Shown here one piece after another: positions 17,600-26,717 of a DNA stretch of 64,000 nucleotides; the first letter of the stretch is position 1; every line of letters begins with the position of its first letter. The position numbers and the translations under genes were made by a program. The notes beneath the pieces were generated by a model, which was given only the letters and a program-made list of their open reading frames with translations, was not told the origin of the DNA and ran no database searches. This DNA comes from Cardiobacterium valvarum (lineage in GTDB: Bacteria > Pseudomonadota > Gammaproteobacteria > Cardiobacteriales > Cardiobacteriaceae): the NCBI RefSeq assembly GCF_900460955.1, contig NZ_UFUW01000001.1:1548738-1612737 (forward strand), written 5' to 3'.

Positions 17600-18931
17600 A
17601 TGACCGGCCAACCCTCCCTCTTCAGCCGCAGCGGCGACGTTCCACTTGCCGAACGCCTGCGCCCCAAAACCCTTGCCGACTACATCGGGCAAAAGCACAT
17701 CCTCGGCCCCGGCATGCCGCTCACCGTCGCCATCGCCCAGCAAAAGCCCTTCTCCATGCTGCTCTGGGGCGCGCCCGGCTGCGGCAAAACCACCCTTGCC
17801 CTGCTGCTCGCCGACCGCTTCGCTGCGCGCTTCATCCGCCTCTCTGCCGTCTTCTCCGGCGTCAAAGAAGTGCGCGAAGCTGTCCTTGACGCCCAGCAAG
17901 AACGCCGCCTGGGCCGCAAAACCATCCTCTTTATCGACGAAATCCACCGCTTCAACAAAGCCCAGCAAGACGCCTTCCTGCCCTACGTCGAGGACGGCAC
18001 CCTCATCCTCATCGGTGCCACCACCGAAAACCCCGCCTTCCATCTCAACAACGCCCTGCTCTCCCGCCTGCGCGTCTTCCACCTGCAACCTTTGAGCGAA
18101 GACGAACTCATCGAAAAACTGCGCCGGGGCGTGGCCGCGCTCAACCTCGACGACACCGCCGACAGCGTCCTCGCCACCATCGCCTACCAGTCCGGCGGCG
18201 ACGCGCGCAAAGCCATCGGCTGGCTCGAAGAATGGGCACTGCTGCGCAGCCAGGGCGCAAGCGACGAAGACGCCCTCGCGCAAGCGCTCGCCGACCAGCC
18301 GAAAGCGCTGGACAAACAGGGCGACTGGTTCTACGAACTCCTTTCCGCCTTTCACAAATCCCTGCGCGGCTCGAATCCGGACGGCGCCATGTACTGGTTC
18401 GCGCGCATGGTGGACGGCGGCGCCGACCCGCTCGTTATCGCGCGGCGGATGCTGTGCGTCGCCAGCGAAGACATCGGCAATGCCGACCCGAACGCCCTTA
18501 ACCTCGCCCTGAACGCCTACCAGACCTACGAACGCCTCGGCGCCCCTGAAGGCTACCTGGCGCTTGCCCAGACCATCACCTACCTCGCCCTCGCGCCGAA
18601 AAGCAACGCCAGCTACAAAGCGATGAAAGCCGCCTTTGCCTACGTCCGCGCGAACCCCGCCCACCCCGTACCGCTGCACCTGCGCAACGCCCCGACCGCC
18701 GTGCATAAAAACGAAGGCTACGGCACGAACTACCGCTACGCCCATGACGAACCGCAAGCCTACGCCGCCGGCCAAACCTACCTGCCGGAAGCGATGACGG
18801 CAGCGGGCGTCCACTTCTACCAGCCGAACCGGCGCGGCTTTGAAATCAAACTCGCTGATAAACTCGAACAACTGCGCGCACTGGATGAAGCGGCGAACTA
18901 CCCCGCTCCGCCGCCCCCTGAAAAAACGTAG
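17600..18931 (+). CDS. rarA: Replication-associated recombination protein A (RarA/MgsA)
   Basis: A 443-residue AAA+ ATPase. Family landmarks are [16 protein letters not shown] at the N-terminus, Walker [10 protein letters not shown], Walker [18 protein letters not shown] and the sensor 1 region [11 protein letters not shown]-terminal tetramerisation region follows with [11 protein letters not shown]. RarA acts at stalled forks with SSB. The ATG at 17600 gives the usual N-terminus; the long open stretch before it runs through the terminator and is not coding. Gene order with lolA is conserved in gammaproteobacteria. Confidence 0.96.
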   Translation: MTGQPSLFSRSGDVPLAERLRPKTLADYIGQKHILGPGMPLTVAIAQQKPFSMLLWGAPGCGKTTLALLLADRFAARFIRLSAVFSGVKEVREAVLDAQQERRLGRKTILFIDEIHRFNKAQQDAFLPYVEDGTLILIGATTENPAFHLNNALLSRLRVFHLQPLSEDELIEKLRRGVAALNLDDTADSVLATIAYQSGGDARKAIGWLEEWALLRSQGASDEDALAQALADQPKALDKQGDWFYELLSAFHKSLRGSNPDGAMYWFARMVDGGADPLVIARRMLCVASEDIGNADPNALNLALNAYQTYERLGAPEGYLALAQTITYLALAPKSNASYKAMKAAFAYVRANPAHPVPLHLRNAPTAVHKNEGYGTNYRYAHDEPQAYAAGQTYLPEAMTAAGVHFYQPNRRGFEIKLADKLEQLRALDEAANYPAPPPPEKT

Positions 18932-18949
18932 GGCGGGCTTCAGCCCGCC
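18932..18949 (+). terminator. Hairpin after rarA
   Basis: GGCGGGCT and AGCCCGCC form a perfect 8-bp stem with a two-base loop immediately after the rarA stop codon. There is no T run, so it may act as a weak terminator or a processing or stability hairpin. Confidence 0.5.
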
Positions 18950-18996
18950 GCCAAACAACATTTCCTTACCAACCTGACCCAACGGATACCCAAAAC

Positions 18997-20037
18997 ATGG
19001 AAACAACCGAAATCAACAGCATTAGTGACCTATCCCAAATCCTGCAAACACTCGGCGAACCTGAAAAAGGACATACCCGTTTCTTCCGTGGTCATGGCGA
19101 TGAAGGCTGGAAATTACTGCCCAGTATCTATCGCGCCAAACATCTCATCGAGAACGAAGACAAAATCATCAAAGATGCCCTGACCTACTGTCCCGACGAC
19201 TTCTCGCCCAGCGATACCCTCTTTGAAAAACTGGTGAAATTGCAGCACTACGGATACAGTACCCGTTTGCTGGATTTGACGGCGAATGCATTGGTTGCTT
19301 TGTACTTCGCTACCTGGAATAAAAAATACCATAATAAAAATGGTGAGCTGATTATTTTCGACATACCCAATGAACACATTAAATATGGGGATAGCGATAC
19401 AATAGCAATACTGTCAGCAATTAGCTTAAGAAATTTTTTATTTAATATATCTAAAGCTATAGAAAATGCAGATTCTGATAGAATTCAAAAAGAATATGAA
19501 TATGAAAAAGAAAAGGAGGAAAAATGTAAAGAAAAAATAATTTATGAAATAGAATATGAATATAAAAGAGGAAAAAGAGCGCATAGGTATTGGGAATATT
19601 CTCCCACCGCTTCTACTATTAGAAAATACAAAAAAATAGAAGGTAAAAAAGCTTTCCTTTTATCTTTTAATAACAATGCGGACATAATCTCTCTACTTCA
19701 TGATATACAAACAGATAAACCCAGTTTCCGCCCTGTTATCAACCCTAGTGACTTTAATCGCGTCCTCTGCGTCCGCGCCAAACTCAACAACGCCCGTATT
19801 TCCCGCCAACAAGGCTGTTTCCTGCTATTCGGCATCGAGGGTAACAAAACAGAAGCCGCTGCCATCCCTGATGAATGGCAACGCTTCGCCTCAAACAGTC
19901 AAAAAATCCTCGTTAAAGCGAAAAACAAATCCGCCATCATGCAAGAACTCAAATCCTTCGGTATCAGCAAACGCACCCTCTTCCCCGAACTGGAAGCGCA
20001 AGCGACAGAAATCATGAAGCAGTACGAACCCCAATAA
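18997..20037 (+). CDS. FRG-domain protein
   Basis: A 346-residue protein. The N-terminal 120 residues carry the FRG fold signature: FFRGHGDEGWKLLPSIYR, then LVKLQHYGYSTRLLDLTANALVALYFA. FRG proteins are often found in phage-defence or accessory loci, but a biochemical activity is not firmly known. The middle (residues about 130-230) is a Lys/Glu/Tyr-rich, very AT-rich insert (EYEYEKEKEEKCKEK), while both ends have ordinary GC. This composition jump inside one gene is odd. A caspase-like gene starts 50 bases downstream on the same strand. The start ATG at 18997 fits the N-terminus. Confidence 0.8.
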   Translation: METTEINSISDLSQILQTLGEPEKGHTRFFRGHGDEGWKLLPSIYRAKHLIENEDKIIKDALTYCPDDFSPSDTLFEKLVKLQHYGYSTRLLDLTANALVALYFATWNKKYHNKNGELIIFDIPNEHIKYGDSDTIAILSAISLRNFLFNISKAIENADSDRIQKEYEYEKEKEEKCKEKIIYEIEYEYKRGKRAHRYWEYSPTASTIRKYKKIEGKKAFLLSFNNNADIISLLHDIQTDKPSFRPVINPSDFNRVLCVRAKLNNARISRQQGCFLLFGIEGNKTEAAAIPDEWQRFASNSQKILVKAKNKSAIMQELKSFGISKRTLFPELEAQATEIMKQYEPQ

Positions 20038-20087
20038 CCTCCACCCTCCCGTTAAAATAGCCCCTTTCATCCCCACTGGAACACGCC

Positions 20088-21776
20088 ATGTCACGTTTTA
20101 TCCGCACCTTCGCCACTTTTTTATTCATCCTGCTTGCCCTGCCCGCACTTGCCGCACAAGAGCGCATCGCCCTTGTCATCGGCAATGCCGGCTATCCGGG
20201 CGGCGGGCGGCTGGCTAACCCTGTCAACGACGCCCGCGCCATGCAAAACGCGCTGGAACGCGCCGGATTCCAGGTCATCAAGCTGGAAGACGCCGGGCTG
20301 GAAGATATGGAAAGCGCCATCCTCGCATTCAGCAAAAGGCTCGACAAAAACACCGTCGGCCTTTTCTACTATTCCGGCCACGGTCTGCAATACGACGGCA
20401 ACAATTACCTGCTGCCCATCGACACCACCGACAAAATCGAAGCCCCCGCCCATCTGCGCAGCAAAGCGGTGAGTGTGGACTACGTGCTGGCCTCGATGGA
20501 AAACAGCGGCCTCAACATCGTCATCTTCGATGCCTGCCGCAACATCCCTTTCCGCAGCTTCCAGCGCAGCGTGCCCAGTGGTTTAGCCGCGATGAACCAC
20601 TACCCGGACGGCACCCTCATCGCCTATGCCACCGCGCCAGGAAAAGTCGCCCTGGACGGACTCGGAGAAAACAGCCCCTACACCGCCAGCCTCGTCAAAC
20701 GCATGGCAGAACCCCTGCCCCTTGAACAGCTGCTGAAAAAAGTGCGCAGCGACGTGCGCGCCGAAACCGGCGACAGACAAAGCCCGTGGTACAACGCCTC
20801 TATCGAAGGCGATTTCTACTTCACCGCGCCGGACGCGCAGGGCAATGCCGTCGCACAGGACTCCCCGACAGATCCCAACATGGGCGATAACGATCCGGTC
20901 ATGGCGGACGCCCTGGACGCCCTCGACAGACAGGACTACGTCCTTGCCGCCCAGCGCCTGCTACCATTAGCAACCCAAGGCCATGCCAGCGCACAATACC
21001 GGCTCGGCCTGCTTTACGAACATGGCCTTGGCACCAATCAGGACTACGCTACAGCCCGCGCCTGGTACGAACAGGCGGCGGCACAAGGCCTTGCTACCGC
21101 CCAAAACAAGCTCGGCTACCTCTACCGCAACGGTTTCGGCGTCGCCCGTGACTACCACAAAGCACACAAGCTCTACGAACAGGCCGCGGCACAAGGACTC
21201 GCCGCCGCGCAGAGCAACCTTGGCTACCTCTACCAGAACGGGCTGGGCGTCACCCTGGATTATGACAAAGCCCGCGAATACTACGAACAGGCTGCGGTAC
21301 AAGGACTTGCCGGCGCGCAGAGCAACCTCGGCTACCTCTACCAGAACGGCCTCGGCGTCGCGCAGGATTACGTCAAAGCGCGCGAATACTACGAACAGGC
21401 CGCGGCACAAGGACTTGCCGACACGCAAAACGCCCTCGGCTACTTCTACCAGAACGGCCTCGGCGTCGCCCAGGATTACGATAAAGCCCGCGAATACTAC
21501 GAACAGGCCGCAGCACAAGGACTGCCCTCCGCGCAAAACTACCTCGGCTACTTTTACCAGCACGGCCTTGGTATCGCACAGGATTACGACAAAGCCCGCG
21601 CATACTACGAACAGGCGGCAGCACAAGGGTTTGCCGCCGCACAGAGCAACCTCGGCTACCTCTACCAGAACGGCCTCGGCGTCGCCCAGGATGACGACAC
21701 CGCCCGCGCCTGGTACGAAAAAGCTGCCGCACAAGGCAACAAAATTGCCCAAGAAGCCCTGCAGGCCTACCAATAA
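20088..21776 (+). CDS. Exported caspase-like (C14) protein with Sel1 repeats
   Basis: A 562-residue protein. A signal peptide (LLALPALA) is followed by a caspase-like domain: RIALVIGNAGYP, the His motif FYYSGHGLQYDG and the Cys motif IVIFDACRNIPF, so both catalytic residues are present. From about residue 300 there are seven 36-residue Sel1-type repeats (LGYLYQNGLGVAQDYDKA). Sel1 arrays bind partner proteins. The export signal points to the periplasm, unlike cytoplasmic caspase-like defence effectors. It sits 50 bases after the FRG gene and may be co-transcribed. The substrate is unknown. Confidence 0.85.
   Translation: MSRFIRTFATFLFILLALPALAAQERIALVIGNAGYPGGGRLANPVNDARAMQNALERAGFQVIKLEDAGLEDMESAILAFSKRLDKNTVGLFYYSGHGLQYDGNNYLLPIDTTDKIEAPAHLRSKAVSVDYVLASMENSGLNIVIFDACRNIPFRSFQRSVPSGLAAMNHYPDGTLIAYATAPGKVALDGLGENSPYTASLVKRMAEPLPLEQLLKKVRSDVRAETGDRQSPWYNASIEGDFYFTAPDAQGNAVAQDSPTDPNMGDNDPVMADALDALDRQDYVLAAQRLLPLATQGHASAQYRLGLLYEHGLGTNQDYATARAWYEQAAAQGLATAQNKLGYLYRNGFGVARDYHKAHKLYEQAAAQGLAAAQSNLGYLYQNGLGVTLDYDKAREYYEQAAVQGLAGAQSNLGYLYQNGLGVAQDYVKAREYYEQAAAQGLADTQNALGYFYQNGLGVAQDYDKAREYYEQAAAQGLPSAQNYLGYFYQHGLGIAQDYDKARAYYEQAAAQGFAAAQSNLGYLYQNGLGVAQDDDTARAWYEKAAAQGNKIAQEALQAYQ
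20985..21740 (+). repeat. Seven 108-bp coding repeats (Sel1)
   Basis: Seven 36-codon units lie in tandem. Units 3 to 7 are nearly the same at DNA level over blocks such as CTCGGCTACCTCTACCAGAA. Such similarity suggests recent duplication or gene conversion and allows unit-number change by recombination. Confidence 0.85.
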
Positions 21777-21849
21777 AGCACCCGGCCACACATGATCCCC
21801 CGACACCTCCAGCCACTACGACACCATCAGCCATGCCCCGCACTGGGGC

Positions 21850-22266
21850 ATGGCCGTTGCCATCGCCCTCATGTGCCTGCTTGCCGTTGCCTGGCGCCTC
21901 TCCGGCCACACAAAAACCCCCATCCCCGTGCACAAAGCCCCCGGCACCCTGCCCCCCATGCCCGTCTTCGCCCGCATCTTGTGGGCAATCGCCGCCGAAC
22001 AGCGCCCACGCGCTGCCAGCCTTGCCGCCCGCTTGGGGCATCTCGCGCTTTACCTCCTCATGCTCACCGTGCCGACCATCGCCCTCATCCGCGACGCCGC
22101 CGCTGACCGTGACGGCAGCGCGGAAAACGCGGCGACCCGCTTCGTCGACCTTTGGCACAGCCGCGCCACCTGGCTGCTGCTCCTGCTCATCGCCGGACAC
22201 ATCCTGATGACGGCCATCCACCAACGCATGGCTGTCCGCCGCAACAACCCCGAAAACACCCCATGA
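21850..22266 (+). CDS. Cytochrome b561-family protein, 5' end damaged or misread
   Basis: From ATG 21850 the frame gives 138 residues with three hydrophobic helices and LGHLALYLLMLTVP and HILMTAIHQR blocks, as in CybB-type b561 proteins of the inner membrane. The family's first helix begins upstream in the same frame (SHYDTISHAPHWGM) and includes a conserved His-Trp haem-ligand region. That part follows a stop at 21793 with no ATG. An ATG at 21792 lies in another frame. So there is either a frameshift near 21795-21825, a rare start codon, or a truncated protein. The next gene overlaps by ATGA, so the two are translationally coupled. Confidence 0.65.
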   Translation: MAVAIALMCLLAVAWRLSGHTKTPIPVHKAPGTLPPMPVFARILWAIAAEQRPRAASLAARLGHLALYLLMLTVPTIALIRDAAADRDGSAENAATRFVDLWHSRATWLLLLLIAGHILMTAIHQRMAVRRNNPENTP

Positions 22267-22778
22267 CCGAGAACAAACCACCGCGCCGCCTGTGGCGCAC
22301 CTTGCGCAGCATCATGCTGAACCTGCTCATCATCCTCGCTGCTATCCTGGCGCTTGACTGGTACCGCGCACCGGACAGCGTCGCCATCGCCAATCTGCCT
22401 GCACTCACCAGCAGCGACGGCAAGACATTCCACCTCGACGACAACCGCCCTACCCTGCTCTACATCTGGGCCGACTGGTGCATCTACTGCCGCCACACCT
22501 CGCCCGCCATCGACCGCCTCGCCCGCGACGGCTACCGCGTTGTCAGCATCGCCCTCAAATCCGGCAACGATGCCCATATCGCCGCCTACCTGCGCGAACA
22601 CGGCTGGCAATTCCCGGTAGTCAACGACGCTGACGGTCGCATCAGCGCCGCCCTGCACGTCCGTGCCACGCCGACCATCGCCATCATCAAAAATGGCCGC
22701 CTGCGCCTCTCAACCAGCGGCTGGACGAGCGCGACCGGCCTGAAATTGCGTCTGTGGTGGGCGGAAATCAGCGGATAA
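22263..22778 (+). CDS. Membrane-anchored thioredoxin-like (ScsD/DsbE type) oxidoreductase
   Basis: A 171-residue protein. One N-terminal membrane helix (IMLNLLIILAAILALDW) is followed by a periplasmic thioredoxin fold with active site WADWCIYC and the cis-Pro loop ATPTI. This is the layout of protein disulfide oxidoreductases of the ScsD/TlpA group. It overlaps the b561 stop by ATGA, which suggests the b561 protein passes electrons to or from a thiol system, though that is inference. No CcdA/DsbD partner is adjacent. Confidence 0.85.
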   Translation: MTENKPPRRLWRTLRSIMLNLLIILAAILALDWYRAPDSVAIANLPALTSSDGKTFHLDDNRPTLLYIWADWCIYCRHTSPAIDRLARDGYRVVSIALKSGNDAHIAAYLREHGWQFPVVNDADGRISAALHVRATPTIAIIKNGRLRLSTSGWTSATGLKLRLWWAEISG

Positions 22779-22792
22779 CGGCAAAGTAAAGC

Positions 22793-22990
22793 GCCGCCAA
22801 GCGGGACAAACACCGGACTCTCCGACACCGCCAAGCGGAACAAGCACTGGATTCTCCGCCAGCCGCCAAGCGGGATAAACACCAAATTCTCAGGCGGTTG
22901 CAAAGCGAGGGAGAAATCCCTTCCCCCGCTTGCGGGGGAAGGTGGCCGCAGGCCGGAAGGGGGGATAAACATCAAGCGGGATAAAACCCG
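22793..22990. repeat. Dispersed intergenic repeats (minus-orientation copies)
   Basis: At least four degenerate copies read CCAAGCGGGATAAACACC or close variants between the thioredoxin gene and yigZ. They are the reverse complement of the TTTATCCCGCTTGG core. No gene is present in these 325 bases. A GC-rich hairpin around TTCCCCCGCTTGCGGGGGAA occurs at 22921-22940. Confidence 0.6.
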
Positions 22991-23103
22991 GATGCTTGAA
23001 TCGTCGTCAAACGAGACAAACTTTGGATTACCCTTCGCATCACGCCAAAATCGTAGTAGCGTTCATCACCCTAAACTACCGCTTCCAAACCAGACATCGC
23101 CCC

Positions 23104-23685
23104 ATGAACCGCATCAAAGCGCCCCATTCCGCAGAAATCAGCATAAAAAACAGCAAATTCATCGCCTACCTCTTCCCTATTGCGGGCGTTACCGAGGCAG
23201 AAACCCTGCTGGCTCAAGTCAAACGCGAACATCCCAAAGCGCGCCATTGGTGCTACGCCTACCGTCTCGGTGCAGAAGAATACCGCTGCAATGACGACGG
23301 CGAACCCTCAGGCACCGCCGGACTTCCCATCTACCAACAATTACTGTCCTTTGACGTGAGCGATTCCCTGGCGGTTGTAGTGCGCTACTTCGGCGGGATT
23401 CTGCTTGGCACTGGCGGCCTCATCAAAGCCTATAAAGAAAGCACCCGCGCCGCCTTGCAGACTGCCGAACTGGAAGCACTGATTCCCCAAATCATCTTCC
23501 GTGCCACCGCCGACTACGCCCAGATGAGCACCCTCTATAACTACTGCCAGCGCGCCGGGGCACAGATTCTGGAACAGGAAGTGGACTGGCAATGCCGGCT
23601 GCGGGCAAGCGTGGCGCAGGAACAATTTACCCAACTGCAAAGCCTGTTGGCGCAGCACCAGATTCAAGTGCAAGCAGAAGAATGA
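23104..23685 (+). CDS. yigZ: YigZ/IMPACT family protein
   Basis: A 193-residue protein of the usual YigZ length. Landmarks are ISIKNSKFIAYLFP, HWCYAYRLG, DDGEPSGTAGLPI and VVRYFGGILLGTGGLIKAY, all typical of the UPF0029/IMPACT N-terminal domain, with a C-terminal DUF1949-like part. In bacteria its role is unclear, perhaps linked to translation under stress. ATG 23104 gives the family start; the open frame before it falls in repeat sequence. Confidence 0.9.
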   Translation: MNRIKAPHSAEISIKNSKFIAYLFPIAGVTEAETLLAQVKREHPKARHWCYAYRLGAEEYRCNDDGEPSGTAGLPIYQQLLSFDVSDSLAVVVRYFGGILLGTGGLIKAYKESTRAALQTAELEALIPQIIFRATADYAQMSTLYNYCQRAGAQILEQEVDWQCRLRASVAQEQFTQLQSLLAQHQIQVQAEE

Positions 23686-23719
23686 AAGCACGGCGTTTGA
23701 ACCTGTTGCCATTTGGCTT

Positions 23720-24035
23720 GCTCAACCGATTTTTGCGGTAAAACGACTGCTGCCGGGCAGCACAGTAAGGTTCATCGTCAACAAGTCTTAAGGATTTGCT
23801 CCGTCGTTACCTCGCCAAAGCAGCCACGCAAGCCAATGGCGTGCTGCCACAAGCGCCTGTTAACCTCGTCATGAACACCACCTGTTTCGGCCGTAAGTGG
23901 GGCGTTATGGTCCTCTATGACGCTCGCAGCAAGCGCGCCTTGACGGTCGTGGCAATTGAGCGGGAAACCGATGCGCTTTACATGCAGGCGGCCGCTGCAT
24001 TGCGAGAAAGCGGAGTTTTTTTATCGTGGCTGCCG
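23720..24035 (+). pseudogene. Decayed transposase fragment
   Basis: The frame from 23796 reads RRYLAKAA, then LVMNTTCFGRKWGVMVLYD and ETDALYMQAAAALRESG. This matches the middle of a DDE transposase that begins catalysis at D/NTTCFG. The normal catalytic Asp of DTTCFG is Asn here. Degenerate upstream sequence resembles its HTH region. The C-terminal two thirds are missing, and the end abuts the pcp gene. Confidence 0.65.
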
Positions 24036-24036
24036 C

Positions 24037-24657
24037 TTAATCCAAAGCCGCAATCATTGCTTCAAACCCTTTGAGCAGGGTATCGAGCGACATGGTGGCG
24101 ACTTGCGCGTCTTTGCCGCTGCGCACCGCCATTTGTTCTGGCAGGTAGGGGATGTGGATGAAGCCGGCGGGGATGGCCGTTTTGCCTTGTGTGGTGAGGT
24201 AGTGCAACAGGCCGTAGAGCAGGTGGTTGCAGACGTAGGTGCCGGCCGAGTTGGATACGCTGGCCGGGATGCCCTGCGCCTTGACGTTTGCGACCATTTT
24301 TTTGATCGGCAGCGTTGCCCAGTAGGCGACCGGGCCGCCGGTGACGATGGGTTCGTCAATCGGCTGGTTGCCTTTGTTGTCGGGGATGCGGAAGTCGTCA
24401 ATGTTGATGCCGACGCGTTCCACCGTGATGTCCGGGCGACCGCCCGCCTGGCCGATGGTGATGACGACATCGGGCTGCAATTCTTCAATTGCCGCCTGCA
24501 CGGCTTTCAGCGCCTCAAAACGCACCACCGGGATTTCCCGCGCGATGACTTCGTAGCCGTTGATGGTTTTGCCTTGCAGGCCTTTCGCCACTTCCAGCGC
24601 GGGGTTGACGGATTCGCCGTCGAAGGGTTGGAAGCCGGTAATCAGCAGTTTTTTCAT
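24037..24657 (-). CDS. pcp: Pyrrolidone-carboxylate peptidase
   Basis: A 206-residue protein of normal Pcp length. The start MKKLLITGFQPFDGESVNPAL is classic. The triad is visible: Glu in PDITVERVGIN, Cys in NSAGTYVCNHLLYGLLH and His in GFIHIPYLP. It removes N-terminal pyroglutamate from peptides and releases 5-oxoproline in the cytoplasm. It is the last gene of a run with the DUF979 and DUF969 subunits (15- and 9-base gaps), a known pairing for 5-oxoproline transport, so the operon handles this compound. Confidence 0.95.
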   Translation of the reverse strand: MKKLLITGFQPFDGESVNPALEVAKGLQGKTINGYEVIAREIPVVRFEALKAVQAAIEELQPDVVITIGQAGGRPDITVERVGINIDDFRIPDNKGNQPIDEPIVTGGPVAYWATLPIKKMVANVKAQGIPASVSNSAGTYVCNHLLYGLLHYLTTQGKTAIPAGFIHIPYLPEQMAVRSGKDAQVATMSLDTLLKGFEAMIAALD

Positions 24658-24672
24658 GGTTTACCTCGTTAT

Positions 24673-25650
24673 TCAGAAGCCAAGGAAGTACATCAGAAGG
24701 ATATTGACGCAGAGCATGATAAGCGCCATCGGGATTTGCGCTTTGATGACGCCGTATTTGTTGTCCATTTCCAGGAGCGCCGCCGGGACGATGTTGAAGT
24801 TGGCAGCCATCGGCGTCATCAGCGTGCCGCAATAACCGGCCAGCATGGCAATCGGTGCGACAATCAGCGGGTTGGCGTGATGCAGCTGGATGGCGAGCGG
24901 GATGCCGATGCCGGTCGTCATCACCGCAAAGGCGGCGAAAGCGTTGCCCATGATGACGGTGAAGAAGGCCATGCCGATGCAGTAAGCGGCGGCGACGGCG
25001 AAGCCGATATGGGTCGGCACGATTTGCGCGACGATGTAGGAAACGGTGCCGCCAATGCCGGCCTTGTCGAAGAGCGTACCGAGAGCGGCGAGCAATTGCG
25101 AGAGGATGGCGGCCCAGCCGATAGCATCGAGCAGGCGGCGGCCTTCATGGAAGGATTGCAGCGGCGAGCCACGGGTGATGAGGAACACAAGCAGCAGCGA
25201 CAGCAGCGCGGCGACGCCAAAGCCGATGAGCGCACCGAGGTCGGTGATACGCGGCCAGGCAATGAAAAAGGTGAGCACACCGACGCCGAGCACCGGGATG
25301 AAAAGCAAGTTGCCGAGGCGCGTGGCGGCGGCCAGTTTCGCGGCTGGTGCAGCTTCCTTGTATTCGCCTTTGCCCAGTTGCTTGGTGGCGACGATGACAG
25401 CCATCAGGATGACCAGCCAGCCGGCGATTTCCCCGGCAGCCAGGCCGGTCAGTTTGGCGAGATGATCACAGCCGTAAAAGGTAATGGCATAAACAATCCA
25501 GAATACTGCCGTACCAATCCGCTTCGGGTTCTTGCGGTCAATAATGGTCAGAATGCCGAATATCAGCAGATAAATGGCGCAAAAGATATAGACATAATCC
25601 AGAGTAATCACGCTTTTCAGCTGAAGCAGGGAAATACTTTCTTCTTTCAT
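24673..25650 (-). CDS. DUF979 family membrane protein (5-oxoproline transporter subunit)
   Basis: A 325-residue protein with about nine hydrophobic helices. Blocks such as YIFCAIYLLIFGILT, ITRGSPLQSFHEGRRLLDAIGW, and NPLIVAPIAMLAGYCGTLMT with MAANFNIVPAALLEM near the C-terminus are typical of DUF979. The family is annotated as one half of a 5-oxoproline transporter together with DUF969. It is translated just after DUF969 and before pcp. The substrate is inferred from family naming and from the peptidase next to it. Confidence 0.88.
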   Translation of the reverse strand: MKEESISLLQLKSVITLDYVYIFCAIYLLIFGILTIIDRKNPKRIGTAVFWIVYAITFYGCDHLAKLTGLAAGEIAGWLVILMAVIVATKQLGKGEYKEAAPAAKLAAATRLGNLLFIPVLGVGVLTFFIAWPRITDLGALIGFGVAALLSLLLVFLITRGSPLQSFHEGRRLLDAIGWAAILSQLLAALGTLFDKAGIGGTVSYIVAQIVPTHIGFAVAAAYCIGMAFFTVIMGNAFAAFAVMTTGIGIPLAIQLHHANPLIVAPIAMLAGYCGTLMTPMAANFNIVPAALLEMDNKYGVIKAQIPMALIMLCVNILLMYFLGF

Positions 25651-25659
25651 GGCAGTATC

Positions 25660-26403
25660 CTAGGATTTATTAACAGAGGTATCGGCATGAGAGCCTTGCG
25701 CGTTGTAAGCGGTAATCTCTTTCTCAATGGATTTGTCAAAAAGATAGAAACGGATAATAGCCAGCAGCAAAACGATGATCGCTGTTGGCAGGCAATAGAA
25801 CGCCATCGTCTCCAATTCGCTGGGCAAATTGTTTTGTTCCAATACACCTTTAATCAGCAATAATCCGCCGGAAGCGACAAACAGCAATTGCCCGAAGAAA
25901 TTGCCGTAGTTTTCGCTGGCGGCTGCCTGGGCGCGGATGCGGTCCAGCGTTTCCTTGGAAGCCTGCCGTCCTTTCAGCGCTGCCGCTTCGCCCATCGGTG
26001 CAATCAGCGGACGGATAAAGGTCGGGTGGCCGCCCAGCGATACGCCGAGAGCGACGATACATTGACGGATAAACATATAAAGGCTGAATATCCGCCCGGC
26101 AGTCACGGCTTTCAATTTGCCAATCAAAATTTCCGCGCGTTCACGCAAGCCGTAATGCTCGGCGAGACCAATCACCGGCAATACCAGTACAAATAGCGAC
26201 ATATAGCGGTTTTTAATAAAGGCGTCACCAATGATGGTCACAATTTCACGCACGCCCATCTTGGCGGCAAGACCGGTAACAAAACCGGCGACGATAACGA
26301 CTAGCAGCGCATTAAAACGCAGGGCCAGACCGACCACCATCACCAGAATGCCCGAAAGCACCCATAATTGCTGCGCATCCAGAAAATGTTGGGCATTTTC
26401 CAT
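25660..26403 (-). CDS. DUF969 family membrane protein (5-oxoproline transporter subunit)
   Basis: A 247-residue protein with about six hydrophobic helices. WVLSGILVMVVGLALRFN, GLAEHYGLRERAEIL and VALGVSLGGHPTFIRPLIAPM match DUF969. AGGAG lies seven bases before ATG 26403, giving a clear first gene of the DUF969-DUF979-pcp operon. The cytoplasmic loop KGRQASKETLDRIRAQ is conserved in the family. The promoter should lie in the 314-base gap upstream. Confidence 0.88.
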   Translation of the reverse strand: MENAQHFLDAQQLWVLSGILVMVVGLALRFNALLVVIVAGFVTGLAAKMGVREIVTIIGDAFIKNRYMSLFVLVLPVIGLAEHYGLRERAEILIGKLKAVTAGRIFSLYMFIRQCIVALGVSLGGHPTFIRPLIAPMGEAAALKGRQASKETLDRIRAQAAASENYGNFFGQLLFVASGGLLLIKGVLEQNNLPSELETMAFYCLPTAIIVLLLAIIRFYLFDKSIEKEITAYNAQGSHADTSVNKS

Positions 26404-26717
26404 GGGGGAACTCCTAAATCAGATAAAGAAAAAGAAAGAGGTTGTGCCATAAAGGGGCATAGAAACGGTCACGTGATGGGTGATTACCTCCTGCAAGAGT
26501 GCGCCGACACGGCAAGATATGTGAAATTGGTGTGGAAATATGCGCTTTCATTATAAAGTTGTCAAGAAATTGTGGAATTATGCGTGGAATACAAGCGGAT
26601 TATTGCGCTTTCTTGGGGATTCCCTGTTTTTGGGCAAAAAAACGCGTCTTTCGTATCATTCGTGCCGAAAAAATCCCCTGCTCTGGCGAACAGGGGCAGA
26701 GTTTTGTGGCGACAACA
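26404..26717. other. Intergenic region upstream of the DUF969 operon
   Basis: A 314-base gap, AT-rich for this window. It contains the promoter of the minus-strand DUF969 operon by position and, at its right end, the terminator of the minus-strand cyclotransferase gene. No gene is seen. Confidence 0.5.
26668..26697 (-). terminator. Terminator of the gamma-glutamylcyclotransferase gene
   Basis: On the minus strand CCCCTG, a 10-base loop, and CAGGGG are followed by ATTTTTT. It lies 20-50 bases past the stop at 26718. Confidence 0.7.
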
